Positions 1 to 13,010 of a stretch of DNA of 64,000 nt are shown piece after piece; within the stretch, counting starts at the first letter, position 1; the number at the start of each line of letters is the position of its first letter. A program made the translations under genes and the position numbers. Below the pieces are notes generated by a model, which made no database searches, was not told the DNA's origin, and was given only the letters and a program-made list of their open reading frames with translations. The stretch lies in assembly GCA_027924585.1 (NCBI GenBank), contig BSBM01000865.1:2170001-2234000 (forward strand), read 5' to 3'. This stretch comes from Larix kaempferi (lineage: Eukaryota; Streptophyta; Pinopsida; Pinales; Pinaceae).

Positions 1-819
1 ATCTATTGAGAGGATTTCGACCCTTAGAAGGCTAATGTTGGTTATAAAATGTAGAAATGAAGTATGAGAATAGCTTTTGATCATTTGTAGAATTTGCAAT
101 TGCATTTGTGAAGAGGGAGAGCTAGTGGATGACTAGTTTCTTGCCTTAGCCAATTTCGAGGGTGAAAGATTCCCATCCAAGTTGGAAATTGGAAAGGCCA
201 TTCAGACCTTTCATTTGGAGCTTTAATGGAGTCTTTATTTGTAGGTGTAAGCTACAGGGCAGCTCATGGTTTCTTCTATTGCAGCGCGCTCCTTCAACCA
301 TTTCCAGTTTTGATGGCATATTCTTGATCCTTGAGGGAGGGCGTTTTTGGTGAGCTATTGTACTCTTTGGGGGAGCTTCTAATGCCCCATTTCTTTTGTA
401 ATATGAATTAAATACTCTGCTCTTCATCTCCAGAAAGTTTCAGGTCGAAATTCCAAGTAGAAATGTATAAATCTCATTTTTAATGGAAGAACAATGCCAT
501 TTCCCCACTACCTTGTTGTGAACCAATGTATTGATGATGATTTCGAATGAATGGATGATTATATGATGCATTTGTTATTAATGGACTGCCATGGATGTAT
601 TTTACAAGTTTCATGTACTGTACTTGAGCATTTGAAGTATTTTTACTCAGTTTAATTGCATTGGGAGAAGAAATAGTGCCATTTCCCCAAGGGTCGAATT
701 GGTGATTTTTGCAGTTGAATGGGAGAGGGTGAGAACATTTGTAATAAACCATTAATGGTGCATATGAGACCTTAATAACATACTTAACACATTACATACC
801 TCTGTTAATAAATTTGAGT
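1..819. other. Non-coding stretch, nothing recognised
   Basis: Open frames here are short, overlap on both strands and show no family motif. I see no LTR end, tRNA fold or long repeat. It may be old degraded repeat or plain intergenic sequence. Confidence 0.5.
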
Positions 820-1250
820 GGGTTTGGAGGCATTTGGGAAGCCGTTTTCAGTACTTAACTTAGGGGGATTTGAACCCCAAATTACTAGTAAAATTGCATA
901 CTTGGTCCAGAATCTTAAGAGAGTTTGCAGAGGTCTTTTGGTGGCCATATGTTATCCCTGAACATAATATTCAATTCCTAATATCATTCATACACCTTCC
1001 TTGAAGATTTGAAGGCATTTGGAGTCAATTTGAGACCTAGAGACCAATACTAGTCAAAGGGAAATCACTAGTAAAGTTACCTACATTGACCAGAATTGAA
1101 AGAGTATTTGCAGAAGTGTTTAAAGGTACAAAGGCATCCCTAAAACACATATTTATGTTCTAATATAATTCATATACCTTCTCAGAAGATTTGGGATCAT
1201 TTGGGGCAAATTTGGGACCTAGAGATCGAAACTAGTCAAAGGTCGAACCA
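820..1250. repeat. Degenerate tandem repeat, ~180-bp period
   Basis: The phrase 'actagtaaaattgcatac' near 886 recurs as 'actagtaaagttacctac' near 1067. The phrase 'gagacctagagacc' near 1031 recurs as 'gggacctagagatc' near 1211. Spacing is about 180 bp, giving a little over two diverged copies. No coding potential is apparent. Confidence 0.55.
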
Positions 1251-1307
1251 AGGAAAAAAGTGGAAAATTGCAATTTTAATAAAATTCCTAACAAGGGACA
1301 TTACACC

Positions 1308-1376
1308 TACCTTTGGTTTAAACTTGTTAATGTCATTATAAAGAGTGTTTCCTATGCACCTTAGAGAGTCTTCATT
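1308..1376. repeat. Dispersed 69-bp direct repeat, copy 1
   Basis: This block starts 'tacctttggtttaaactt' and ends 'agagtcttcatt'. It matches 2011-2079 across its whole length with only a few substitutions. The copies lie ~700 bp apart in direct orientation, so they could be remnants of a larger duplicated unit. Confidence 0.65.
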
Positions 1377-2010
1377 CTAGAAATATTTAGCGAAAATTCC
1401 TTGAAGGCTACAACATAGGGGAACACAATTTCGAATGGCATTGATAAAACTAAGAAGTATGCCATCTTATGTTGTCTCATTTATCGTATGTCTACACAAA
1501 ATTTCAAAAAAGATCTTGAGCAATGTAGGACTTTAACGCAAGAACACTAATGAACATACATGCCATAATTTGGAGACACATTTCACAAGGTATTCAATAC
1601 ACTGTGACCTCAACGCTAGCACATTTTGACCTTGGATCTATCCCCAAACTTCACCTTTACCTTGTGGCTTTGTCGTAGTCAAATATTTGTTGAATTAACA
1701 GATATTTCTAGAAGAATACAGACTTAGTTTTCCAACTACTGCCATCTTCTTGAGAGATGAAAAATCTACCCTAAATTAAGAGTTTTTTACAAAATTGTGA
1801 TGTTGAAGACCACTTGAAAATTTTTGTTTTAATTTTCTTGGGGTAGGTTGAGGTAACTTCCCCCAACCTTCTCCCCTTCCTTACATGTCTTTCCATTTTA
1901 ATGTTTAGGTGATAGTTACATATTGAGGGGACATATATGAGAAGGATAGCTTCTGACATTCCTTTCTCCATGTCCACTTCAACACAAATACTTGTGCATG
2001 CACACATTCC

Positions 2011-2079
2011 TACCTTTGGTTCAAACTTGCTAATGTCATTATAACGAGTGTTTCCTATGCACCTTAGAGGGTCTTCATT
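2011..2079. repeat. Dispersed 69-bp direct repeat, copy 2
   Basis: Partner of 1308-1376, same orientation and length. The flanks outside the 69 bp do not align by eye, so this is a discrete duplicated block rather than part of a long tandem array. Confidence 0.65.
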
Positions 2080-3874
2080 ATAGCAATGTAAAGAAAAATA
2101 GGGCAAGCAAACCCAAACATGGACTACTAATGGAACATTAAGTTCAAGATGATTTAAGAAGGTTTACAATTTTTTGTTTTCATTGAAATGTATTAGGTAT
2201 TCTTAAAATAGAATGACAAATTGCGAGTTAAAGTTTGCATTGTTGAATTAACTTAAGGCAAGTGGGGACATAATTTAACTAATTTCTTCATTCCTAGCTT
2301 AGGAAAAAGTTGTTTTGAAAGATTGGTTTTGGTGTCCAAAATCCCTATTCATGCTTAAAATCCTGTAAACACTATCCAAAAAAATTAAACCGGCAATTTT
2401 CTTTCCACACTTAGTTGACCTTTTACCATTTCTAGGCTTTATGTCCACATTTTCTTACCTTAACTTTTCAAGACATTTCTTGGGTCCTTGTGGCACTTGT
2501 ATCAGTTTTTCTCCTCATTTAGCATTCAAACAATTTGCCTCCTAGTGTGATGGTTTTCTGGAATTTTGATATGCACTGGGGCCTCCTCTAGTCATATTGT
2601 AACTTGTGATATTTCTTTAGCATGCACTTTGAATTGCATTTTATTATTATATTTTTCCCACGATATTTTGTCAATGGGATTTAAAGATTGTTGGTAGCTA
2701 GTTTGGGTCTCCATACAATTCAAAGATTTGGTATTGAACAAAAAATTTCATTCATGATATTTTTGGTTGAAATTGCATTAGATAGTTTATCACTAATGTT
2801 AGAGTGACTAATGATAATTTGTAGGCCCATATGTCGTACCCTTGTCTAATAGGCTATGATGAGTGTGTGAAATGTGTAATGTTTGGAACTTAGTGGGGTT
2901 TAAGTGGACATGTGTGTCCTAACCCACTTTACACACATGCATGCCCACCTTAACCCGATTTAGGTCTGCACATGTCCACACATTATCATTACTGACACTC
3001 TTAACACTCTCTTAATGATAATTTGGGGATCACACACCCGCAGATGAAACCTCACATGCCAAAGGGAAGCTGTCATTACTTGTATCGATAGTATGATATA
3101 TAGTTAAAGCTAAAGGATGGCCATATAGGTACTGGTTTGGCTCTAACCTCAAGATAATCTATATTTTTCCTAATAAAGTACATCTTGGCTTAGGGCTACA
3201 TAGCCAACTCCAATGTACAAATTGTTAGTTCTCCAAAATGATTTTGATTAATAATTTTGAAAGCCAAAACTCTAATTTATTGTAAAATCATCCATTTAGT
3301 ACCACTTATTTTGAATAATGCTTTCTAGATGGATATTAGCGGGAAGCATGCAATATTTGCAGGAATATTGGAGTTGGAACACTAGAATATGTTTCAGTCT
3401 TGCATTACCATGCTATCATATGCAAAATAGTCTACAATGACTTCTAGCTAAGGTTACTGTTAAGATTCTTAAGGATACAAAACTGGCATGCAACTGTCTA
3501 TCAATCATAGAATATGTGAACTTTTTTCTAGTGGGTTTTCCCTAGCTCAAATAAACCATGAAGTCCATCCTAATTGTTTAATTAATTCTGATGGACCTGT
3601 GTACCTATGCTTGTCTCAAGAAAAGATATTTTAGAATATTGTTATAGCGTACATTTTTTAGGAATCCCCAAATGTTAGCTCAATTAGTAAATGCTCTTGT
3701 GTGAAAGTTCATGGAGGTATTCGTATCAAAACCCATTGCATCCCTTGGGATCACTAGCTAGTATTTTGGTTGGCAATTATTACTACCTTCCACTTGAAAA
3801 TATGTATAAGAAGGGGGAAATCCACAGGGGGATAGCAAGGTTCTACGATTTCACTGCATTCAGGGATTTCAGTT
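2080..3874. other. Non-coding stretch, nothing recognised
   Basis: No frame here carries a recognisable domain. There is no clear LTR boundary and no inverted termini that I could detect. Confidence 0.45.
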
Positions 3875-3950
3875 GATCGAGCATGAGAATGGATTTCGTC
3901 CGATCGAGCGTGAGAATGACTTTCGACCGATCGAGTGTGATAATGGCGAG
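3875..3950. repeat. Short tandem repeat, 27-bp unit x ~3
   Basis: 'gatcgag' begins units at 3875, 3902 and 3929, exactly 27 bp apart, each continuing '(c/t)(a/g)tga(g/t)aatg'. Because 27 is a multiple of three, the short ORFs over it look repetitive. I do not regard them as genes. Confidence 0.7.
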
Positions 3951-4344
3951 AACCACAACTTACCATCTGACTGCCACAACGACCACATTGTCGGCGTTCA
4001 TGAGTTCCAGTCTCCTTGTTGGTGTTATCCCTTCCCATTCAATATATTCAAGCAAGGAGAAGAGATCCAACCTAGATTATAACAAGGAACAAAGACCTAT
4101 ATTTCTAATGATAATATCCCCGAATTGTACTGATCCCAAGACCCTTGCGAAGGGCCTCAAACTTTGGAACCCCTAATTTAACCAAAAAAGACAAGGGTTT
4201 TAACTGAACTTACCATGATTCCACGAAGGCAACACTACTGTCACTGTCACTCTCCTCCACGAAGGAAACACCACTATTCACTCTCCTCCACAAGGAAACA
4301 CCTCTATCCAATAGCACAGTAGACGACAACATGATGTGGGAACG

Positions 4345-4517
4345 GTCAATTCTCCACCATGACAACACAAAAAATCAAATCAGGGGATAGGTGTGAGCAG
4401 CATAGTTGAAAATGAAAAATTGCTGCATGACATGGTCATTGTCAATTCTCCACCACAGCAGCAGGGAAAATCAAATAAGGGGACAGGCGCGAGCAACATA
4501 GTTGAAAATGAAAAATA
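4345..4517. repeat. Tandem duplication, ~96-bp unit
   Basis: 'gtcaattctccacca' starts copies at 4345 and 4441, and both run on to 'catagttgaaaatgaaaaat'. Upstream at 4235-4310 a shorter motif, 'ctctcctccac(g)aagg', is also repeated. This is local expansion in non-coding DNA. Confidence 0.65.
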
Positions 4518-6577
4518 GGTTTGTAATATTTTTGTTATTGTTGTTTTTATTTTTGTTTTATTTTATTTTATAATGTTTTTGTTTTATTTTTTATTGTAAA
4601 ATGTCACAGATGCTTGCCCCTTGATTTCCTCCTCACAACAAACCTTCAACTAATCTTAGGGGTGGAAATCCCATCAATACAACCATGAAAAACAAATGGG
4701 AGAGGCACTCTTTATATAATTTGGTTCAACTTGTATTATAATAAAATATCTTTAAGTGGATTCTAGGCCCACTTTTCCTTCTAAGAATTGATAATAAAAT
4801 ATATTTAACTACTCCTAGATCCATGATTCAAGGAGTATTAAATTACATAATCACTAAAAGTCTCCTCAAGAATTGGGTGCTTCCATTCTTTGACTTCAAT
4901 TCTCTTCAAATAGAGACCAATCAAATAAGGTGGGGCACTCCTTAATTTGTGCAAGAATCCCTCAACATATGTTCCAAGAAAGTTGGATACTCTCAGAGTG
5001 TGTGTGGAGGATGTCTTGGGACCATTTAGATCCTCTTTTCATTTGCATCTTACCAACATCCAAGGAGTGAAACATTATACATAGATTCAAATTTTGATGA
5101 AATTTGAATGCCATGTGTCCTTCCTAACTTGGGCACTCCTCTAAATATGGTTGTTGAATTTATCAAGGGGCTTTCACATCTTCTATTTGTCCTCATTAGA
5201 TGGGATGTTCTCCAAGGTGAAAATTTTCTAAGAATTACCAACAATAACAAACTTAAAAAATAATGGAGTGCTCTAGGAAAAACTCCCTTGGATGTGTGCA
5301 AAGTATTTGGGTCCATATTAATCTTAGCCAAGTAAAACAACATGAAATATTCCCTCAATATAGGGTGCATCCTCAAAATGTTAAATTTCTAAACCACCTT
5401 CAATTCATCTTTTGCATTCTTCATATTCTTATTTGTTCATAATATATTCTGTTTGGTCGATAATGGCTTTAAGGTGATGGGTTGCTTCATTAATAGATGC
5501 CTTTGCATCTCTTAGATCCAGCAATTTAAGTTCAATCTTGGCCGAAAAAGATTTCAAGTCAGTAGATGCAAGTTAGGATTCTAATTTCTTGTTGTTGCTT
5601 CCCAAGATTAGTTGAGAGCTACATTTCAAGTTTCAACCTCAATTCGATTTTGGCTTGTGTAACTCTTTAAATTATATGATCAATTTCAAGATGGTAAAAC
5701 TTATATCAATCGAAAGTAGATTGAATGATAAATATATCGGCAATATATCCATCGATTAATGGAAAATATTTGTTGGGTGCACACTGATTGAAGTTGAAGT
5801 TGCATAATTTTATGAAAAATTGTTAAAATTTATGCTTCTAATGTTTAAAACTATATGAATGCTAGGTCAACCAAAACCCTTGGTTAAGGCCTTGGAAATG
5901 CTCAATCGAGGGTTTGTATTGATCAATTCCATGTCCATCCCTTTGTGAAAAAGATGGATACATCTTTATGGTTAATTCCACCTTGTTATGATTTTTCTTA
6001 TGATACTGATGAAAGTTGGATACATCTTTGTGGTTAATTCATCTTGTTTAGTATATGTTTCTAATGATTAGAGGTGCACCATAAGAAAAAGAATTGCTTA
6101 GGTAAACTTTTGCTATCTAATTTGCTAAATTAGAGTGTAGAAATGATATTTTGCCATTTTGCTTATGTTTTTCTTTGTTAAAATTCATGTGATGTTCCTC
6201 TCATTACTTACTTGTAGGTTTTTATGCATGCTTTGTAATTTTGTATCAAATTTACACATTATTGAACTATAAGCTAAAATATTGCATTTAAATCTATATT
6301 TGTAGATATATTTGTGGGTATGAGGAGTGTTTTAAATAGAAAAGCAATTTGGGCTTGAGCCTCCTCCGAAACACAAGGTTTTGAAAGAAGAGTAAATAAT
6401 TCTTGATTAAGGACAAGATTGGGGTCTCATCTCAAAATTTTGGTTGCACAAGATATTTTGTTGCCCATATTATGGACCTCACCCTGTTAGTTAATTACAT
6501 GACATCTTATTGTAAGAGTTTGTTAACACCATAATTTATTAGCTCATTTGCAACAGAAAGATTTATTAAGTAGAGGA
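4518..6577. other. Non-coding stretch, nothing recognised
   Basis: AT-rich sequence with T-rich runs near 4520-4600. The longest frame, about 5050-5376 minus, has no recognisable motif. No termini or RNA gene seen. Confidence 0.45.
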
Positions 6578-8791
6578 ATATATACTCGTAGAGGAATCAT
6601 GATTCATATGGAAATTTGTTGTCGGATTATGTATTTCATCTCCTTCACATTTTTTCTATAAATTTGTTGTTTGATTTTCGAATTATTTGTGTGAGTCATG
6701 TTTGAGTCTCGAAACGCTCCCATATCTTCAACGCATGCGTCTAGTCTAACCAAGTCAAATTTCAGTCCATACAAGCACAAATTGAAAAAAATTCAATGTT
6801 GGCCCCATTCACATGTCACTTATTATATGCGGGGTCAAGTACATGATCAACTGGCATGCCTTATTTTTGGGTTATGAAACAACCAAATATTTGATCATAT
6901 ATATTTGTAGAGTAATTGGGATTCATATGGAAATTTGTTTTTAGATTTGTCATCTCCTTCACATTTATTTTATAAGTTTGTTGTTTGATTTTCAAATTGT
7001 TTGTGTGAGTCATGTTTGAGTCTTGAAAGCCTCCCATACTGTCAATGCATGCGTCTAGTCTAACCAAGTCAAATTTCAATCCATACAAGTACAAATTGAA
7101 AAAAATTCAACGTTGGCCCCATTCACAAGTCACTTATTATATGCAGGGTCAAGTACATGATCAGCTGACACACCTTATTTTTGGGTTATGAAACAACCAA
7201 ATATTTGATCATATATATTTGTAGAGGAATCAGGATTCATATGGAAATTTGTTGTTGGATTTATGTATTTTATCTCCTTCACATTTATTCTATGATTTTG
7301 TTGTTTGATTCTCGAATTGTTGGTGTGATTCATTTTTGAGTCTTGAAACCCTTCCCTACTGTCAATGCATGTGTCTAGTTTAACCAAATCAAATTTCAGT
7401 CCATACAAGCACAAATTGAAAAAAATTCAATGTTGGCCCCATTCACATGTCACTTATTATATGCGGGGTCAAGTACATGATCAACTGGAGCACCTTATTT
7501 TTGGGTTACGAAACAACCAAATATTTGATCATATGTACTCAGAGGAAACAAGATTCATATGGAAATTTGTTGTTGGATTTATGTATTTCATCTCCTTCAC
7601 ATTTATTCTATAAGTTTGTTGTTTGATTTTCAAATTGTTTGTGTGAGTCATGTTTGAGTCTCAAAACCCTCCCATACCATCAACGCATCCGTGTACTCTA
7701 ACCAAGTCGAATTTCAATCCATACAAGCACAAATTGAAAAATTTCAATGTTGGCCCCATTCACATGTCACTTATTATATGCGGGTTCAAGTACATGATTA
7801 GCTTGTGCGCCTCATTTTTGGGTTATGAAACAACCATATATTTGATCATATATATTTGTAGAGGAATCATGATTCATATGGAAATTTGTTATCGAATTTA
7901 TGTATTTCATCTCCTTCACATTTATTCTATAAGTTTGTTGTTTGATTGTCGAATTGTTTGTGTGAGTCATGTTTGAGTCCCGAAACCCTCCCATACCATC
8001 AACACATGTGTCTACTCTAACCAAGTCAAATTTAAGTCCATACACGCACAAATTGAAAAAATTCAACGTTGGTCCCATTCACATGTCACTTATTATATGC
8101 AAGCTCAAGTACATGATCAGATGGGGCACCTTATTTTTTGGGTTATGAAACAGCCAAATATTTGATCACATATATTCGTATAGGAATCGAGATTCATATG
8201 GAAATTTGTTGTCTGATTTATGTATTTAATCTCCTTCACATTTATTCTATAAGTTTGTTGTTTGATTGTAAAATTATTTGTGTGAGTCATATTTGAGTCT
8301 TAAAACCCTCCCATACCGTCAACGCATGCGTCTACTCTAACCAAGTCAAATTTGAGTACATACAAGCACAAATTGAAAAAATTTCAACATTGGTCCCATT
8401 CATATGTCACTTATTATATGCAAGGTCAAGTACATGATCAGTTGGCACTGCTTATTTATGTGTTATGAAACAACCAAATATTTGATCATATATATTTATA
8501 CAGGAATCAAGATTCATATGGAAATTTGTTTTCGGATTAATGTATTTCATCTCCTTCACATTTATTCTATCAATTTGTTGTTTGATTGTCAAATTGTTTG
8601 TGTGAGTCATGTTTGAGTCTCGAAACCATCCCATACCTTCAACACATGTGTCTACTCTATCCAAGTCAAATTTAAGTCCATACAAGCATAAATTGAAAAA
8701 AATTCAACGTTGGCCCCATTCACATGTCACTTATTATATGCGAGGTCAAGTACATGATCAGCTGGCGCGCCTTATTTTTGGGTTATGAAAT
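6578..8791. repeat. Satellite-like tandem array, seven ~318-bp units
   Basis: The word 'ttcatatggaaatttgtt' occurs at 6603, 6922, 7236, 7554, 7873, 8193 and 8513, giving spacings of 319, 314, 318, 319, 320 and 320 bp. Each unit also has 'cacatgtcacttattatatg' and 'gggttatgaaacaaccaa' in the same order. Units differ by scattered substitutions. Four units keep a 77-88-codon minus-strand frame (about 6861-7094, 7175-7414, 7812-8078, 8452-8685), probably a by-product of the repeat. The array ends ~340 bp before the CACTA transposase remains, so it may be part of that element's 3' subterminal region (inference). Confidence 0.9.
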
Positions 8792-9129
8792 ATCATATAA
8801 TAATGAAGGTGAAATAATCATACTATGCATTACCTTACCGAGCTTCTCTTTATTTTGAGAATAATTTAATATTCTCTACTGAACATGGCCAACCACGTGA
8901 AGGTGGAGTCTCATCTGCCCCTCCCTTCATGTCACTCTCAATTCCCCATAACCTGACAAAATATATGTACTAGAAAATACATGAATGTGTTTTTTGTCAT
9001 AATTAAGAAACAATGTCTCCTACAACATATGTTGACATACAAAATGGAATAATACTTAAGAAAAATTAATTATGTACCATTACAAGTCAATAATTCTATT
9101 AATAAAAATCAACATAGAATAGATATAAC
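8792..9129. other. Spacer between satellite array and transposase remains
   Basis: AT-rich, no coding motif. I looked for a left CACTA terminus here and did not find one. Confidence 0.4.
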
Positions 9130-9720
9130 TGCATACCTCGTACACTTCAATGTCATTGATCATCTTCTTCATCTAATATTTATCATCCAAACAATATTCA
9201 ACATTGTAAGGATTGGCCATATCATCATCGTCATTGATGTCATTTTTGATGATGTCATCATCGATATCATCTTCATGAACATTGTCTCCTACATCATCTA
9301 GTTCAAATTCTTCAACATCTTCCTCTAGCACATGATCATCTAACTGTTGATCCTCTACATGATCATCTTCTTCTTAATTACCCTCTTCTTCCTCTACATT
9401 ATACTTTATCGGCCTTCCTCTTGGTTCATGTCTAACAAGAAATGACCAACCCCCTCTACTTGGAACCTCTCAGTAAAATCCTCTGAGTAAAATACCTATT
9501 CACATTGGCTAGGAAGAACATACGACTTTGTTCTTGGCTCAAGCGACCTTGTATTAACCATGGTAAATCAATTAGCATGTTCAATAATAGTTTTTTCGGG
9601 ATTGTGTTGATTCAGTCGTAGCCTGTACCATTTGACAACAAACAAAACTAATTTGAAGAATTTAAAGTCACACTCCATAATATCATCCAAATACCCATAA
9701 TATCAATTTTCTGAGACTTC
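9130..9720 (-). pseudogene. CACTA transposase DUF4216-like region and acidic tail
   Basis: Minus strand at ~9705-9600 encodes 'YYGYLDDIMECDFKFF', then 'VVKWYRLRLNQ', then 'MVNTRSLEPRTKSYVLPSQCE', the DUF4216 pattern at the C terminus of TNP2-like proteins. Two in-frame stops interrupt it. The following ~250 bp encode a very acidic Asp/Glu tail, seen on the plus strand as many 'atcatc'/'gatgat' repeats between 9170 and 9370. Confidence 0.8.
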
Positions 9721-10439
9721 TGGATGTATGTCACTTCTAGAGGAAACATTAGTCACCTCAAAGACTGCAGTTATCCCACAATAATAAGTTTTCTTTGTTT
9801 CATCCAACTTTTTGATGTGAAATTTACAACCGTTGGACCACATAGCCTTATGGTGTTTCACTTGCAATATGCTAGACACATAAAAATTGCATCGTCATTT
9901 GATAATTAACATATTTATGCTTGGAAAGTATGAAAAGAAAAAAAAATCAACTTGTACATCAATATAATTGAAAATAATTAAATAGTATGGGTGATTAATA
10001 TGCTTGCCTGTTTATCTTTTAAACCATATGCTAAATCAATTTCCCTTTGTGTAAGATTCATATCTCCATTGTGATGATATTCTTTAACCAATGAAGCCAC
10101 ACCTTCCCGTGGTAATGCATGATCATATTGTATACAATGTTCAATCCTTTCCTTCATCCAATCAATATTGTTTGCGACATTTAAATGTAGTGCATCCCAC
10201 TCTCAACCAACTGTATCGAAATACAATTACATTCACAAATGTATATTTAGTTACCACGGTATACCTTTATAATTGACGCATATTGAAGATTAAAAATTAA
10301 ATAAGTACGATATATACATAAAAAAACAAATTCAAATGTATTATAATTAATCTCCTCCATCTAATAATTACCTTTCACTTTCCTCGATCTACCTTCCCCC
10401 ATCAGCTACTCCTCTTTGAATTTGTTAACGTAGTTGGGA

Positions 10440-10990
10440 TCCCATCTAAATCCATCTTTGACGCTAATTTAGAAATATATTCACTAATATACACCATGGT
10501 CTAGTATACCATATATCCCTCCACCATAGAACCCTCAGGACGTGCTCTTTGTCTAACCAAAGCCTTAAAATATTTCAAGTGCCTCTCAACCATCCACATT
10601 GACTTTGTGTGTACAGGTCCACACAATTCAAACTCCTCAATTTGGTGTACGAGGTAGTGTTCTTATGCATTGAAAATGTCGAAGGTAGATACTTTTGCAT
10701 TTCACTCATTAGATGAGGAATTTCTCTCCTCCAATACTTTATATATTCTTTATGGATTTCTTTCGATGACAACCATCTATGAGTGACGCAAGCAAATCAT
10801 GGGATTTAACGAAAATATACAATATAGTACATAAAAACTAAAACTAATGTCAAATATAAGTTCTACAACGAATTAAACAAACACTTAATGCATGCAAAAT
10901 ATTGCTACTTACCTCATGTATTTTCCAAAATCATAGATAACTTGTTTGACATTGTTGTCGAAGTTGTCTAAGAGAGGTAGAGGTAGAACA
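10440..10990 (-). pseudogene. CACTA transposase DUF4218-like region
   Basis: The frame over 10575-10772 has 'IPHLMSEMQKYLPSTF'. After a frameshift the minus strand continues 'FELCGPVHTKSMWMVERHL', then 'FKALVRQRARPEGSMVEGYM', the strongly conserved DUF4218 signature of CACTA proteins. A stop follows 'VEGYMVY'. Upstream, 10925-10990 encodes 'LPLPLLDNFDNNVKQVIYDF', fitting the preceding linker. Confidence 0.8.
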
Positions 10991-11206
10991 TACTATAACA
11001 ATAAAATCATTTCATTATTTTTTCTAAAAGTAGACAAAAACACCAACAACATGCAATATACACATATAGCAATATATATACCAGAATAATTACTTAATGA
11101 AGGTATGCCAATCATGCGTTTTTACCCCCCCCAAATCACCTTTCTTTGTTAAGATATTATTTATGTTCGAACAAAATCCTGTTGGAAATTTAATTTTTCA
11201 TATGAC

Positions 11207-11569
11207 TTATTTTACATCATTGCTTTGTTGCTCCGTTAATAACCATGGTAGGGAGCTTAAATAAATTTGGTCTCCATCGCTATTTAATTGAATGACATCT
11301 TTCATTGCATGATTGGCTTCCTGGATGCCACTACAAATTTTGACAATTTTTTCTTTGTCACTCCTTCCATCCAATATTCGCCATAATGTTTTAGTTACAT
11401 TATTTCTGATATGCATTTTATAAAAAAAATGAACAATTTGTAGGTGCTTATAGTAGGGAAACCTACTGAATTGTCTGGGATAACTTTTCATTCCTCGTGG
11501 AAGCCCATTAATGCCTTGATCACGACCTTCATGAAGCATAGTTATATAAATTACCACAATCATTTTCAA
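11207..11569 (-). pseudogene. CACTA transposase core, C-terminal segment
   Basis: 'FSRFPYYKHLQIVHFFYKMHI' corresponds to the TNP2 block 'F..LPYW..L..RHN.D.MHIEKN', and 'NVTKTLWRILDGRSDKEK' matches the 'V...LG.LL...GK.KD' block that follows. The usual 'MHIEKN' is altered. The remnant ends at a stop near 11207. Confidence 0.7.
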
Positions 11570-11617
11570 TTACAACAGTAAAAAAAACACATTATAAAAA
11601 AATAAATTCCAAACATT

Positions 11618-11890
11618 TCATATATGATGATACATAGAAAATTTGATCCGTACCTTGCGATTTCTATTATATTGCAACTTCCATAGGTGAAGTGTCATTC
11701 TTCGTGGTTTTAATGCAGTCTCTTCTTTCCCATTGAAATGTGTTTTTTCAGTAGTTCGATACTTATGATTCTTAGAGAGGAAGTGCCTATACTCATCAAA
11801 CACCTCCTTTCCTAAACTTTTTGAACGATGAGATTTCATCTTAGGACCACAAACTGGACATGCAAATTTTCCCTTTGTTTGAAGACCCAC
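11618..11890 (-). pseudogene. CACTA transposase core, zinc-finger-like segment
   Basis: 'KFACPVCGPKMKS' followed by 'DEYRHFLSKNHKYR' matches the conserved TNP2 block 'ACP.C......L......Y.GHRRFL...H..R'. The frame closes shortly afterwards and the next segment is found in another frame at 11569. Confidence 0.75.
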
Positions 11891-12002
11891 AAGAGATGGA
11901 TTAACTATGTCGATTTAAATTATATATAATGAATGGATTATTTTTTAAACACGCATGATATCAACTTGATAAAATTAAATACTATTAAAGTGCACATTAT
12001 AA

Positions 12003-12233
12003 TTACATACCACAAAAATATGTTAGCCCTGGGGCACCATGAATTGTCCATACAAGCATTGCATGGAATTGAAATTGCCTTTGTCGTATTGGTCTAGAGA
12101 CACCATACATAGTGATGTCATTCCATAGCTTTAGTAGCTCATCAATAAGAGGGCCCATATAGACATTCACATCTTTAACTTGGTACTTACCTAATTGATT
12201 TGAACATATACAATACATAATTATTACAACCAT
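12003..12233 (-). pseudogene. CACTA transposase core, middle segment
   Basis: Contains 'VDVNVYMGPLIDELLKLW'-like sequence followed by 'FQFHAMLVWTIHGAPGL', matching the TNP2 block 'YL.PLI.EL..LW ... LR..LMWTI.D.P'. It lies downstream of the previous core segment in the same orientation, separated by ~90 bp that includes stops. Confidence 0.75.
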
Positions 12234-12319
12234 TTTACATATATAAATATATATGAGTAAATGAAAAAAAAGACATTATGCAACAATTACGACATATGAG
12301 ACGCTACTGCGTTAAAAAA

Positions 12320-12895
12320 ATTGTTGTAAAAATTACCTGGAACAATCATTGCCAACATTATGTGCTCCCTCTTTATTGACATCCATGGAGGAATGTTATT
12401 GTTGATAACAAAAATAGGCCACGCCGAGTAAATAGATTTCATCTCTGCAAATGGATTGACATCGTCTGCTGCTAATGAAAGCCTAGAATTACAAGGTTAT
12501 TCTTTAAAGTGTGGCCATTTTTCCTCCATGTCTCTAAACGAAAAACCATCTGCATGCATTAGAAGAATACCATCTTCACTTCTATTCCGTTCATGGTAAT
12601 CCATAAATTGTGTTATGCTTTTGCACCAGAACAATCGTTGCAAACGTGGAATAATGGGAATATAACGAAGAACCTTGCAAAGCACCTTTTTTGTTACTTG
12701 TTTTGTTTGATATCTACTGATATGACATTCTGAGCATTCCTTTTCAAATTCATATTGTTTATAATATATAATATGATCATTAGGGCATACATCAATTGCT
12801 TTATACTCCATTCCAATATATTTCATGATGACAGATAAATCTCGGTATGTGCAAGGTAAAATATTTGACGGTGGTAACAAAAATTCAGCTATCAA
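12320..12895 (-). pseudogene. CACTA transposase core (Transposase_21), N-terminal half
   Basis: Hallmark segments appear in order: 'IDVCPNDHIIYYKQYE', a Cys pair in 'ECSECHISRY', 'VLRYIPIIPRLQRLF', 'HADGFSF', then, just past a stop at 12497, 'LSLAADDVNPF' and 'IPPWMSIKREHIMLAM'. The Asp in the 'LAAD..NPF' motif is typical of TNP2 transposases. A single stop after 'WPHFKE' interrupts an otherwise open frame. This is the strongest evidence that the locus is a CACTA element. Confidence 0.85.
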
Positions 12896-13010
12896 GCTAC
12901 AACATTTTTTTTTGTTTAATATAAAGAATATTAATGGTACATATTACATCCTTATTAATTTTATTGATTTGAACTAACAATAAAAATAGAGGAAAAAAAG
13001 ATAACTTTTA

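Noticed and set aside
1771-2106. 111-codon minus ORF in the left spacer
   Set aside because: No motif, and it overlaps one copy of a dispersed 69-bp repeat; most likely chance.
6861-8685. Repeated 77-88-codon ORFs as a small gene family
   Set aside because: They occur only inside satellite units, in four of seven units, with no domain. Treated as part of the repeat.
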